Source: Thermothelomyces thermophilus ATCC 42464
Lineage: Eukaryota > Ascomycota > Sordariomycetes > Sordariales > Chaetomiaceae
Direction of reading: 5' to 3'
DNA length: 64,000 nucleotides
Assembly: GCF_000226095.1 (NCBI RefSeq)
Contig: NC_016477.1
Span: forward strand, 3,534,001-3,598,000
Shown: positions 42,546 through 54,357 of the stretch, one piece after another
Layout of the letters: the number at the start of each line of letters is the position of its first letter
Numbering within the stretch: position 1 is the stretch's first letter
Program-made: the position numbers and the translations under genes
The notes under the pieces: model-generated
Databases searched by the model: none
What the model saw: the letters and a program-made list of their open reading frames with translations, nothing else
What the model was told of the DNA's origin: nothing

Positions 42546-43787
42546 GCATTTTGTTGGTACGCTGGAGGCAACTCGTCGTGGTCCGAAACCGGGTTGCCGG
42601 AGTCAGGGTCATGTCGTTGCCGAGGCTGGGGGATAATGCGCAGGAATATACTGCAAGAACAAGATTCTTCTAAGGTTTATAACTAATCACTGAAACCTGA
42701 ATCAGCTCTTTTCCTTCCCTTTTTTTCTTCTACATAACCTATCCAACTTGTTGCCGATGACGAAATGGAGCGTCTGGCATTTCGGGGGTCTATGACGGCA
42801 TGGATCATCGCTGAAGACCGTTTACGCGGAATTGACCAATCAGAACGGCGTACCCAACAAGGTTGGATGATACCAACTTCTACAGACTGTTGAGTTCAGA
42901 CTTACTGCGACGCTGGTTCCCTGTGTGCCGCTTTACCGTGTATTGTAGCCGTGTTTTAATGCAGAATTGTCCATTGTAAGAATGCAAGTTATTGCAGGAA
43001 CCACTGCTGGAGAAGTCGAGGTGATGAAGAGCCCTTCTTTCAGTGGTGGAAGATGGAAGCTTGCAGCCCCTACCTCGTCGGTAGCTTCAGAATTAATATC
43101 GGGGTGAGAAGACACGAAAAGGTTCTGCTTTGAATGGAACTTCTAAATGAAAGATATGACGAAAATCAGTTGCGAAGAGAAAGTTTCCAAAGAGAGAAAG
43201 AGCGGAGGGCGGAAGAGTTGCAGCGGAAAGTGCTTGCTTGCACAATTGTTCACGCGCAGCGTTCCTCCTCCCTCTCGTCGGATATTGTTACTCCCTGGCT
43301 CCTGGCCGGATGTCAGAAGCGCTATTATTGCGCGCCTGATACATTTCCAGATCTACAAATCGCAAGCTAAAATCAAGATTAGGTGAGGAATCGAGTTCGT
43401 GTGGAACGCCTTCCCGGGTCGCTTGAGCAGAAGTCATCAATCACGGGGACACAAGGCATAGGGAACTTCTGTGGCTAAGATAAATAAAAATGTGAGTGTG
43501 TATGTGTATTCTTACATCGATGTGCCAAAGGCATAATTACCGGTCCTTCTACCGCTGAGGTAGATAAGGTAAGTAATTGTGCATGAAATGATTGGCGACG
43601 TAGGCTGGGAAGTCTATCGCTGCAAAATAATCCTAACAACCAATCCTCTGTTGTGTGTGCTCTTTTCTCTATCTCTCTTTCATGAGCAGAGTCGATCGGA
43701 CCGAGGGTCCTCTTAATAAACGAATAGCCAATTGACAAAGGAAAAGGACCCGGACGAGGGTTAAAGTGACCCGGTGACGATCGGCGC
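42546..43787. other. Intergenic region, no gene recognised
   Basis: 1.2 kb of roughly even base composition with only short open frames. Nothing recognisable. Confidence 0.4.
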
Positions 43788-45445
43788 TCACGAGGCGTGG
43801 AAGCCCATCTCAACGTTGCGCTTCTCGCGGGCGGCGGTTTCGGCGTCCATCCGCTGGCTGTGCACCTGCCACTCAGTCGTCACCTTAATGTCCTCCTCGG
43901 GAATGGACGGGACGATGGACTTGCCGTCGTACCCGGCGGCACCTCCCACCGCCGTTGCCCCCGTTGCCGCCGTTAGCGTCGACGCCGCTCCTCCCCCGCT
44001 GCCGCCGCCGCCGCTTCGATCCGACTGGTGGCCGTCACCGCCGATAATCTCCTCCTCGGAGCCGAAGCGGGTGTACACAGTGTCGGCGGGCAGGGAGAGC
44101 GGGTGCTTGAAGTTGCGCTTCTGGTTGCGGCGCGAGATGGTGGTCAGCTTGAAGCCGGAGCTGTTCTTGGTGCCGGTGCCGGGGGTCCCTCCGGTGTTCT
44201 TGCCGGAGGAGCTGGCGCCGAACAGGGTGCCTCCGTGGGCGCGCAGGGCGCGGTGGACGATGGGGAAGATGACGGGGAAGTTGGTGACGAAGACGGCGAC
44301 GAAGGACTCGCGGCAGGACCACTCGCCCGCCTGCTGGGGGCCGTCGACCGTGTCGGCGAGCACGTAGCCGCACCGCAGGCCGCCGAAGACGGCCGTGATG
44401 AGACCGCCGCAGAACATGATGCATAGCCCCATCTTCTTGGGCGTCGAGATGCGCGCGCTCCACACCATCGGCATCGGGATCGAGATGATGTAAAAGTCGG
44501 TCGTCAGGTTGGTTGTGATTAGCACAATCGCCTGCAGCCGGGACACTGCAGGGTAGCAAAAGTCTATTTTTTATTTGGTGAGCAAGAAAATGAAGGGAGA
44601 AACGAGGACGGCCACGGTCAGCTTTGTTACATAGTAAAATGGGAACTCCAGAAAAAAGAGAAAGAAAAGAAAGAAGAAAAAAAACCTACTGCCTGGGTCG
44701 GGATAGATCTGCCAGTGCTTCTCCACCGGGTAGCAGCCAAAGAGGATGGCGAAAAATGTGCCAAAGAAGGTGACAAAGACAAGGACGAAGCCGATGTTGA
44801 TCTTGAGGGACATGTTGCCCACACCGTCGCCGAGTCGCTTGAAGAAGAAGAGCCAGGCCGTCTTAAGGGTCCAGAGGAGACAGGTGTAGACGAGCCAACC
44901 GAACAGCTGCGTCTGAGAACCCTTGACGCGCAGGTGGTATTCCTCGCTCAGGGGGCCCAGGGCTGCCCGTTGTTCGTCGGGTCATGCTGCGGGAGGAGGA
45001 GGACGAGACGGCCGTGTGAGTTAATCATCTTTTGTTAACTGCGTCAAGAGTGGGGATATGCCCAGCTAACTGGGTATGAGAACACAGACATACCCGCTGT
45101 TGGCCAGGCCATGCCAGTATGCGCCGACGTAGTGTGCGGTTGCCGTTTCGGCCGTGTATAGGAGCTGTTCCGGGGCGACGGACGGGGTCAGTCAGTTTCT
45201 TGCCATGAATGCCCGATGAGGCTCCGTTTCTGGTGCTCGAAATATCGCCTCACTAGCAGCAAAGTTTTCTTGAGAAGCAGAGGGGAGGAGAGGAGGCTCA
45301 CAATGGCGATAATCATGAGGAAATCGTCGGGCGCCAGGCCGCGGATCCCCATCTGGCGCCACCGCGCGAGGGTGCGGACTGCGACCACAACGATGTCAAT
45401 GACCAAGTAGGTCCATGCCTCGATTGTGAACGATTCCACAGACAT
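43788..45445 (-). CDS. Fungal rhodopsin-domain integral membrane protein (PTH11-like superfamily)
   Basis: Seven-helix plasma membrane protein of the fungal 'rhodopsin' family, whose ligands are mostly unknown. Exons are 45445-45302, 45164-45094, 44986-44690 and 44563-43788. Helices are visible as WTYLVIDIVVVAVRTLARW, FGWLVYTCLLWTLKTAWLF, INIGFVLVFVTFFGTFFAIL, LQAIVLITTNLTTDFYII and FVAVFVTNFPVIFPI. Family landmarks are APDDFLMIIA, YPVEKHWQI and NFCYPAVSRLQ. The tail is cytoplasmic, Gly/Ala/Ser-rich. Exon 3 begins MTDEQRAAL in the expected frame only if one C is ignored in ATGACCCGACG (about 44977-44983). The exon sum is 1288 nt, one above a multiple of three. So the gene carries a +1 shift, real or a sequence error. 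Without it the product would be 428 residues. Confidence 0.82.
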
Positions 45446-47644
45446 GGTGGGCTATTCTGTTGTTTGTGTCGCTGCTGCTACTACTGCTGGTGGTGGTGAT
45501 GGCAGCAGCATACATATCAGGCCGGGTGTGAAAAATATCCCATATGGGAGAGGGGAAAACAAAACATAAAGACGAAGAGGCCTGATATTATAAGGAAGGA
45601 AAGAAGTGAGGTATAACGATCCCAGAGGCAGATACAAAAGATCAGCACTGGGGGTTCAAAGTCTAGGCCATGTCTTTGTGAGAGAGAGAGAGTGTGTGTG
45701 TGTGTGCGTTGAAACGGTTCTTTCGCTTGTTCTTCTTTCTCTGAGAAGTTTCTCCTGGCACAGGACAAGGGGAAAGCGATACCGTCGGAATTCCAAGTCA
45801 ACGGCCCCCAAAAAAATCATGGGCCCCTGGCACTAACGTTGCACTGGACCAGTGTATCTACACACTATGTCGCACGGAATCCATTATTACGCTACACAGT
45901 CGTGTAGTGTGTTTCCCAGCCCGCCGGTAACTGTGTAGTGCCAAGGGCCAAGGGGCGAGCCAAGGACGGTAATTGTGGTGGGGGTTGGGAGGTATCTTTG
46001 GCCGGTCGTGCGAGCTTAAATTGACGTTCTTGGGGGTCGTTACTAGAGTCCACTTGATAAGCCGAAGGGACGAGTTGCCTACCACGCCCTTGGGAGGGAC
46101 CAAGCACTACTATGTATGTACTACGCGATAGGTATGGTCAGATCCTCACCTATTGAAAAAAAAAAACGCAGACTAGTGTGTGCTCTGGTGATACAGCGTT
46201 GAAGAGAAAGAGGCGTGCATGGTGAGACCCTCATCCTGTATCTCACGGTGTGTTTTGCGTATTCTCGCTGCTTGTCTAGGAAGTTGATTACCGTGGAGTG
46301 GACGAAGTACCTGTAGGGATTTTCCCGAAGGATTCAATAGCCATGTCCCAAAGTCCGTAGTTAGTATTGCACTAGACTGATTACAAACACGGGTGTCATA
46401 GCACCCCGGTCCCACGGTCACGACAAAGGTACACAGTACCTTCTTCTCTCCCCTCCCCCAATCCAGAAGCAATTGAGGTACGCAGAATGCACGTACATAT
46501 ATATATATATATACGTACATCTAGATAACGCTCTGGGCTATTGAGCACCGCTTGGCCAATGCATACATGTCTGCACATCGTTAGTATTCTATTCCGAACA
46601 CAATAGCAAACAGTACATAACTACTCCGTATGCAAGGTGACTTCCTACGCCCCGGATTTGGATTGCCGATGAGACAAGAGCACTTGCACGACGAGGACCC
46701 GAGTGACTGCTCCGTGCAAATCCCAAAACGAACCCCAAACCCCCAACGATCTCCACAAGGTCGAGGAGCCAATAGGTGCCCGTCTATGGAGGGTGGATAC
46801 GACGATGCCCCGACAACCGGGATCATGCTCAGTTCGGACAGCTACGCGATTGGGCACGGTGGGCAGCGGGGCCGAGGAAGAACCCGCCGACGGGTCGCTT
46901 CCACAAGTCAGGGTCGGTGAAATAATAATAAGATCTGCATCGGATGACGGAGCACCGAGCACTTCAAGGACAACAAGGACAACAAAACCTGCGAGGGGTT
47001 TTGCACCCTTTGATGTGCCACGAAGGAGCGACAAGCTCGTCATCCTCCTTCACCAGGAAGCTTAGCAGTCTAATCAGTTTAGTGGAAGGTGGATATGCAC
47101 GGATGAAGAGATCACCCTAGATTGTTGCTATCTGTTTTATATACGGTAACTATGTATGTACTGTACCCAACGGAGGGGGAGAGCAGGCTGCACTCAACCA
47201 ACTAACTACTAGTAGTTACCGCAAGTAGCGTAGCGCTCCATAGCACTCCGTATGGAGTAATCCGTAGTGTAATTTGGAAATGTCCCCCCGCTCTCAAGTC
47301 CCCGCAGCGGCGGGGGAAGGAGAGAGGGAGGGGGAGAATGCCGGGTGATGAAGGTTCTCCTCCATGGCGACTGAAACTGTAAAAGGGAGGACATGTCCCC
47401 CCGGTTGGCGTCGCAGCAGTACTACAGTAGTATACAGCAGCTTCTACGAGCTCCTCCTGATATCCCTTGTCTGTCCTCCCTCCCTTAAAATTTTTTTTCT
47501 CCTTCCATTTAACCTTTTTGGTTGTTTCTGTTTCTCTCCCCCCCCTGATTTTCGAAGGGGATACCCCTGACTGAATCCTACCGGAGCATTTCTACAACGT
47601 ACCGAACCATTCGTCTCTTCGTACTCAACAACGCAGTCGGCACC
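45446..47644. other. Intergenic region, no gene recognised
   Basis: 2.2 kb. It includes a GT/GA microsatellite at 45680-45707, an AT run at 46498-46512, TACTCCGTA at 46622-46630, GTACTGTAC at 47158-47166 and CACTCCGTATGGAGTAATCC at 47244-47263. No supported gene. Confidence 0.4.
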
Positions 47645-49478
47645 ATGGCCCCCAAAATTGATATCACGGTATGATAATGATGGTAAATAATAATGATGAT
47701 GACAATCATGATGATGACAACATGGACGGATAATGGATGGATGTGTGAATATGAATGAGTAAAACCCCATGGGTCACTCATTACTTACACAGCCGCGCCA
47801 GCTCGTGGTGTCCGTTGCATCATCATGTTACTCTCTTCTGCCCCCCTGTTTGTTGTGCATAATGATTTAATGTTAATCAAGCGGACGGCAAAAGGCTGAC
47901 GATAAAGTGATATGGTCATAAAATAATACACGACAACAGACGTACCCCGGCAACATCATCAACGGCGAGTTCGTGCCGACGCCGACGACGCGGCACTCGA
48001 TCGACCCGGCCACGGGCGAGCCGCTGTACGAGGTGCCGGTGGCGCGGCGGGAGGACCTGGACGCGGCGGTCAGGCACGCGCGGGCCGCGTTCAAGACGTG
48101 GTCGGCGACGACGCACGAGGAGCGGGCGGGCCTGGTGCGGGCCTTTGCCGACGCCATCGAGGCCAACCGGGACGAGCTGGAGCGGCTGCAGACGATGGAG
48201 CAGGGCAAGCCGCTGGGGCTGGCGCGGACCGAGGTCGACATGTCGCTGCGGTGGCTGCGGACCTTTGCGACCATGCGGCTGGACGACGAGGTGCTCGACG
48301 ACAACGAGGAGCGCACCATCTACTCGACCCGGGTGCCCCTGGGCGTCGTCGGTGCCATCGTGCCCTGGAACTGGCCCATCCTGCTGGGCCTGGGCAAGAT
48401 CGGGCCGGCGCTCATGACGGGCAACACGGTCATCATGAAGCCGTCCCCCTACACGCCCTACTGTGACCTCAAGCTGGGCGAGCTCGCCATGTCCGTCTTC
48501 CCCCCGGGCGTGGTGCAGGTCCTCAGCGGCGACGACAGCCTGGGGCCCTGGCTGACCGAGCACCCGGGCGTCGACATGATCAGCTTCACCGGCTCGATCC
48601 CGACCGGCAAGAAGGTCGCGGCCAGCTGCGCCCGCACCCTCAAGCGCTACGTGCTCGAGCTGGGCGGCAACGACGCCGCCATCGTCTGCGACGACGTCGA
48701 CATCGACAAGTGCCTGCCCAAGATCGCCACCCTCGCCTTCCTCAACTCGGGCCAGATCTGCATGCTGGCCAAGCGCATCTACGTCCACGACAAGATCTAC
48801 GACCGCTTCCGCGACGCCATGGTCGAGTTCACCCGCAACCACATCAAGACGGGCGGCGGCTTCGAGCCCGACGTCGTCGTCGGCCCCGTCCAGAACAGCA
48901 TGCAGTGCGTCTTTTCTCTCTCTCTCTCTCTCTTTTTTTTTCTTTTTCTTTTTCCCCCCTTCCTTCTTCGTCTTCTTCTTCGTCTTCTTCTTCTAATCGA
49001 GTCAATTACTCTTCTGTCTAGGTTCGAGCTGGTCAAGGACATGTATGCGCAGATCGAAAAGTGCGGGTGGAAGACGGCGCTCGAGGGCCGGGTGCGCGAG
49101 GGCGAAAAGGGCTACTTCATCGAGCCGGCCATCATCGACAACCCGCCCGAGGACTCGCGCATCGTGGTGGAGGAGCCCTTCGGCCCGATCGTGCCGCTGC
49201 TCCGGTGGTCGGACGAGGACGACGTGGTCGAGCGCGCCAACGCCCTCGAGACCGGCCTCGGCGCCTCCGTCTGGAGCCGCGACCTGGCCCGCGCCGAGCG
49301 CCTCGCCCGCCGCCTCGCCGCCGGCAGCGTCTGGGTCAACTCGCACTTCGACGTCGCCCCGGACGTCCCCTTTGGCGGCCACAAGGAGAGCGGCATCGGC
49401 ATGGAGTGGGGGCTCGAGGGCTTCCGCCACTTCACCAACTCGCGCAGCCTCTGGGTCTGGAAGAAGGTCTTTGAATAA
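47645..49478 (+). CDS. NAD(P)-dependent aldehyde dehydrogenase
   Basis: ALDH superfamily enzyme oxidising an aldehyde to its acid. Exons are 47645-47668, 47940-48904 and 49022-49478, giving 1446 nt and 481 residues, normal for the family. Exon 1 is only eight codons (MAPKIDIT), followed by a 271-bp intron. Motifs: cofactor-binding PWNWPILLGLGKIGPAL and KPSPYTP, the FTGSIPTGKK loop, E248 in LELGGND, C282 in NSGQICML as the nucleophile, and EEPFGPIVPLL. Intron 2 has a CT-rich tract. The C-terminal VWKKVFE carries no targeting signal. Substrate unknown; medium-chain or amino-aldehydes are possible. It is the last clear host gene before the AT-rich block. Confidence 0.9.
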
Positions 49479-52079
49479 GTAGCTACTACCTACCTTAGTT
49501 ACCTTAATTGTTAGCTAAATAAGCAGTGATGGATGGATGTATGTACATACATACATGCACATGCACGGAATACAGTGCACAGTCGACATGCTGCTGTGGG
49601 GCGACTCATTCTGGTTTGTTGTGATGCCCCTTTCTGTGGTGGGCCGGGCCCCACTAGGGTTCCCGGCCCCACCAGGGTTGCAGCCACCCACATCTTCCCT
49701 GCAGGGTGGCCCTGGTCAGCCTCTTCTCCATCCTCCATCATCCGAACTCCATAGCAGATATACCAAGATCGTTGATTTCCGTATCCATCCATCTACCATA
49801 CTTTCCGATTGCTGTTCTACGAAAAATGGCTGGAAAAAAAAAGAGCGCCCACCCCGAAGTTGATGCTATACCAACAATGTAATTAATCAGGCACTGATCA
49901 GTGCCGGGCTGATTAGGTGTCGGAAGAGACGAACGACTTACTTTTCGATCAAAGGTAGTACCGGTCAGATTTCAGAACGTCCCGGTAATAGAGTGCGTAA
50001 CAAGAAGGGCACTTGTTCAGCTTTCCCCGACGTTTGACCTTGTCCCAACACCTCGTGCCTCTGTTGCACTCGAGAAGGCACTCCCACTCTCTGGGATGAA
50101 GTCGGCAATTAACGTCCCAATGCTCGCCTTGGCACATCGTGAACGATCGCGTCTGAAAGGGCATCGATATCTCATACGGTGAGTGATTGATGCTAGATTC
50201 GATGTCAGCGCCAATGTGGTAGCGTGGGATGTGACCGGCAGAGAGCGAGTCCGGGGGGCTGTGAGATCAAGTGAGCGTGGGCCGTACCTTCGCGTCTTGG
50301 ACCAGAGGCTAAGAGGGCGACTGATTGATACGGGGAAGATGAGGGTGCTAGTTGTGATGAAGTTTGTGATGAGGTCGGGTGATCTGCCCTGAGTATCAGG
50401 CTTCTCTGGCTCAACTTTATCTTTTGGGGCGTTGAAATCGAGTCCTCTCCCGTCTCACGACGGTCAAAGGAACGGGACGAGAGAAAGCTATCCATAACCA
50501 ACAACACCGCTGACAATGGACCAGTGTGGCCCGGCAAGGGCAAGCCCAGCGAGACAGAGGACAGGCTCCAACAACCCATCAAGCAATCCTGTAATTAAAT
50601 AATGGATCGCAGCTGAGACCCAAGGCTCTATCAAAACTCCTTGGCCATGCCAATCCGTCGGAATCGGGCGTTTGCCTGTTAACGTTTCTGGCTCAAAAGA
50701 AAATCATTGAACTGGTCATTGGTCAGTTCTGCCCCTGGCCTAGAAAGGTAGGATTCGGAATGGCCGTGTTCTAATCCGAGAAGTGCCGCCGCCACCCGTC
50801 GCGTCGCTGACTTGACTGGGCTATCCGTTATTATTAATTATCCCCTGAAGGGTGTGGGGGGCGCCCGAGAGCCAACGCATGCGCGCACATTGACCCTTCC
50901 TTCGTCAAGTAGTCATACTACTCCGTATAGTGTACATAATCTAAGGGTAGGCATGCATGATGCAAGAGTTCGAAACCCGCCAGTAGGAGGCAGCGGTGTG
51001 ACGACTTAATATCTGTTTCCTTTTTGGGAAATCGGGGTAGAGGGCCCTGGCAACTGGCAACTAGATCAAGAGCCAATACCCGCAGTGGTGGCGCAATCAT
51101 ATGCGTGTACGTAGTATGTAAGGGACCTAAGCATAATTAATTCATAATCGTACAGTACCTTAACGTACCTACCTTATCTGCCACACCACGGTGCAGCGAG
51201 ACTGCCCCAAACCACTGGACCAACGCCCTACAGGCACCGACGGCCAGCGACTCAAACACTAAGATTTTTCACAGGCAGGGCTTCGATCACTTCGCCACGT
51301 GGCCACGGCACGGAGTGATCTGGCAGAACGAATGACCCAAATGATTCTGGCGCCGCTGGGGGCGTCCCCCAGGTTTCCAGTTAAGCATATTACCTGTTTC
51401 AAGGAACGCGTGAGCGGCACCGAACTCTGAAAAAAGACGCAGCATGTCTGAAATTCAGCCACCCAATAAAGGATCCTTCGATCTTTCAAGGTTAATAGAT
51501 GGTTAGCATCAGGGAAAAAAAAAGGAGCTGGGCACAACGTTGCTGACTGGGTCAACTGCTTGGTACCAAGGAATGTAGTGGTCTACCTTGATTATCAATG
51601 ATCGCTTCTTGTGGTTACACAACCGGCTCTAACACCGGGGAACATACCAGATGACGGTCTGCCCCCCTCTAACATGGACAACTTCCAAAGTTCTGGATGA
51701 TGGGATTGTAGCAGAATCCACCCGAGAGAAGGCGACGGTGACAAGGGGCGAGGAATGAAGGGGTGTTACTGGTGAATTGACGACCATAAGAATAATTAAC
51801 ACTCTTGAATATCTGTCGGAAGCTGTAGAGCTTCCAAACGTATTAGCCACGCGTTTGCCACAGCTATATGAGGTTGTTCAACGCATTGGCCAGTCCCTTT
51901 GTCTATAAATACCACTCTTTTTGTCTCCTTTGTAGATAGTTTCAACAAGGCACTCTTTCCTTCGTACAGCCACCCATTACAAACACTGCTTTCAACGCTC
52001 CCGGAGCTCCTACTACGTTCGGCAGTTATAAGCCCGGCGCCTTGACTACTCCTCTGCCGACGTATCGTCAATATCAGTA
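49479..52079. other. Intergenic region before the AT-rich block
   Basis: 2.6 kb of ordinary base composition. It contains one possible small gene (49949-50164), TACTCCGTA at 50919-50927, GTACAGTAC at 51150-51158 and a TATAAATA box at 51904-51911. The TATA box is followed by a CT-rich leader-like stretch that runs into the AT-rich block, as if a promoter had been cut off from its gene. Confidence 0.45.
49949..50164 (-). CDS. Possible small Cys-rich protein, 71 residues
   Basis: An open frame with regularly placed cysteines: MCQGEHW, NCRLHPREWECLLECN, RCWDKV, then KLNKCPSCYALYYRDV and a stop. The paired Cys and basic linker could bind a metal. No signal peptide is present and I do not recognise the family. 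It lies alone in a 2.6 kb gap, so it could also be a chance frame. Confidence 0.3.
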   Translation of the reverse strand: MPFQTRSFTMCQGEHWDVNCRLHPREWECLLECNRGTRCWDKVKRRGKLNKCPSCYALYYRDVLKSDRYYL

Positions 52080-52726
52080 GTAGCTTCTTCTATTACGAAC
52101 TCTCTTACCCTGCTTTAATATGCTTTCGATGATACGTCTATTATATCCGAGATCCTAGTTGAGACTTCTATATGCCTTATAAGGCCTAGTTCCTGAAACT
52201 TGTAATATATTAAACTGTAGTTATAGGCTAAATTTGCTAGTATATAGGGATTTGTCGACCCTAATGGCGACTATAAGCTAGATCTAGAAGTTCTATAGTG
52301 CCTAATCTGTAAGTAAGCTAGAGATAATCTTATCCTAGCTTTCTAAGAGTAACTCTAAGAAGGATTATTACCCTTAATGTCTATAGATTTAATGCCTTCT
52401 AATGTAGCTGTTATAGCCGAATTTACATAACTATAAGACTCCTTTTACAAAGATATTATATATATTATGGACGTTAATAAGTAAATAGGATAGCTATAAT
52501 GCTAGCTAGTATATATTATAGATCTTAAACTCTATAAAGTTATAAAAGCGTGTAGGAAGAAGGATATTAACCTTATTAGGGGGATTATCTAGGCGCTTTG
52601 TTCCATATTTACGCTATCTATTGTAACGCTCTATACGATAGTTATAGTATAATATATAGCTAGTCTTGATATAGCTAAGCATTTGGGAGTTAATCTATAA
52701 TGCTAGATTTGTAACTTTAATGTTAC

Positions 52727-52850
52727 TATTAGAGGTATATATAGTTACTACCTTAGCTAATAATTAAAAGATTATTAATGTAACTACTTAATGGTTATAT
52801 CCTATGTACTACTTATATATATACTTAGAGGCATCCCTTGACCTCTGATA
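52727..52850. repeat. Left terminal repeat of the TRIM-like element
   Basis: 124-bp direct repeat, the more AT-shifted of the two copies. Confidence 0.7.
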
Positions 52851-53215
52851 ACTATCTCCCCCCTAGAAGAGCTTGTCTTTAAGCTCCTTAGCGGTGGTTA
52901 CTAGCTACTAAGATAGTTATAATGTAAGTATCAGACCCCTAATGGACCATATAACTTGTATAGAGGAGAGGGCCAATCTACCTATAACTAGATATCTTGC
53001 TACCTCTTGTAGCGGCTCGTTAGCCCCTTTCTAGCCAGGGTTGCTACCGTTCTCCTATACACCTATTAGATAGGCTATGACGAGGCATGCCGCCACTATG
53101 TTATACGTCATTATAAGCGTAACGAAAGAGGGTCTATCCAAAACGCCTGTCGCAAGTGCCCAAGCTTGCGTTCGAACGTAGGACCTCTAGTACACCTATT
53201 GAGTGGTTATATAAT

Positions 53216-53339
53216 TATCAGAGGCATACATAGTTACTACCTCGGCCAACAATTAAAAGATCACCAATGTAACCACTTAATAGTTACATCCTACGCACTA
53301 CTTACATATATACCTAGAGGCACCCCCTAACCTCTGACA
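53216..53339. repeat. Right terminal repeat of the TRIM-like element
   Basis: 124-bp direct repeat that keeps more CA and TG steps, including an intact TCAGAGG and CCTCTGACA at its ends. Confidence 0.7.
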
Positions 53340-54352
53340 GTCGCCTTCTAGCAAGCCATCTAATACAATATCCCAGAAGTATAGGGTATATAAGGACTCT
53401 ACGCCTTTCTTGATACTATCGCTATACGTATCCTGCTAACCTAGGTAGCAAATAAGAGGATAGAAATCGAGCTCGCTAATAGCATAGGATAGCCACTTCT
53501 AGAGCTTAGTACCCTTATTACAATAGCCGAAATCCTAATTAATAACGATACGTAACCTAGAGTCTCTTAGAAGTATAGAATCTTCTCGACAACTTATACG
53601 CTAACACTTCCTATAGCTTAGAAGAGTGGTAAGGAGAGAGGTGGAGACTTATATAGAGACTCTTGTAACGATTAATAGTATAATATAAGATATCCTTATA
53701 AGCGTCTAAGATATCTATAGGATCTAATGGACTACTATACATTTAAGTAAGCTATCTATAGTAACGAGTAACGCTTATACCTATCTAATAAGGAGTATAA
53801 GAGGATTTACTAGGAGCTTAATAAGCCAAAGTAGGCTAGACTAAAAAATCAACTTATTGCTAAGTAGGGAGAGCTATCCTATTCTAGGTAGTTAGGGGTA
53901 GGATACCCTAGTTCCTTTAATACGTTAATTATTAGCCCTTAGCTACTTGGCAAGCTCTCGACTTACTATAGGGCGTTTAGTATAGTCGCTCTATAATGCT
54001 ATCTTCTTTTGGAAAGCACTCTACTAGACTTATATAGCACGACCTACTTAGTTAACGATAAGAAGTTCCTTTTACCTAGGATATTCGTTAAGGTAGAAGA
54101 TCCTAAGTTCATTAAAGCAGGTATAATGACCTTCCCTATTAATAAGAGGGGCACTTAGGTAATTAAGAACGTTTTAGATAGACTATATAGACTATATACC
54201 AAGAGCCCAACACTTAAGAATATTACTATCGTCAAAGGATTCTATATTAACATTATCTTAGAAGCTCTATTACTTAAGGTAGGCGCTTAATACTATAGCT
54301 TAGATTACTTACTACGTTTTGGAACACTAGAAAATAACATTATACTTTGTAA
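53340..54352 (+). mobile_element. Ty1/copia-type fossil, left part
   Basis: Heavily degraded sequence whose last 350 bp or so (about 54000-54350) resembles the aspartic protease region of a copia polyprotein. The same element appears to continue at 61918 on the other side of the inserted chromovirus, since protease is followed there by the pre-integrase region in the same orientation. The left boundary was not found and may lie further left, beyond the TRIM-like element. It is a broken fossil with many breaks. Confidence 0.6.
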
Positions 54353-54357
54353 GTTAG

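Larger units (their letters stand above)
52727..53339. mobile_element. TRIM-like short element with 124-bp terminal direct repeats
   Basis: Two direct repeats, 52727-52850 and 53216-53339, flank 365 bp of non-coding sequence. Each repeat ends in short inverted termini (consensus TGTCAGAGG ... CCTCTGACA, allowing for C-to-T and G-to-A change). The flanks GTTAC (52722-52726) and GTCGC (53340-53344) match once RIP-type changes are allowed, so they look like a 5-bp target duplication. Size and lack of coding suit a terminal-repeat retrotransposon in miniature. It is degraded by RIP-like change. Confidence 0.65.

Noticed and set aside
50960-50985. tRNA-like B box (GAGTTCGAAACCC)
   Set aside because: The five bases either side of the loop do not pair, and no A box or acceptor stem is found upstream.
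53165-53185. B-box-like GCGTTCGAACG inside the TRIM-like element, suggesting a SINE
   Set aside because: No A box at proper spacing, and the matching terminal repeats and outer duplication fit an LTR-type element better.
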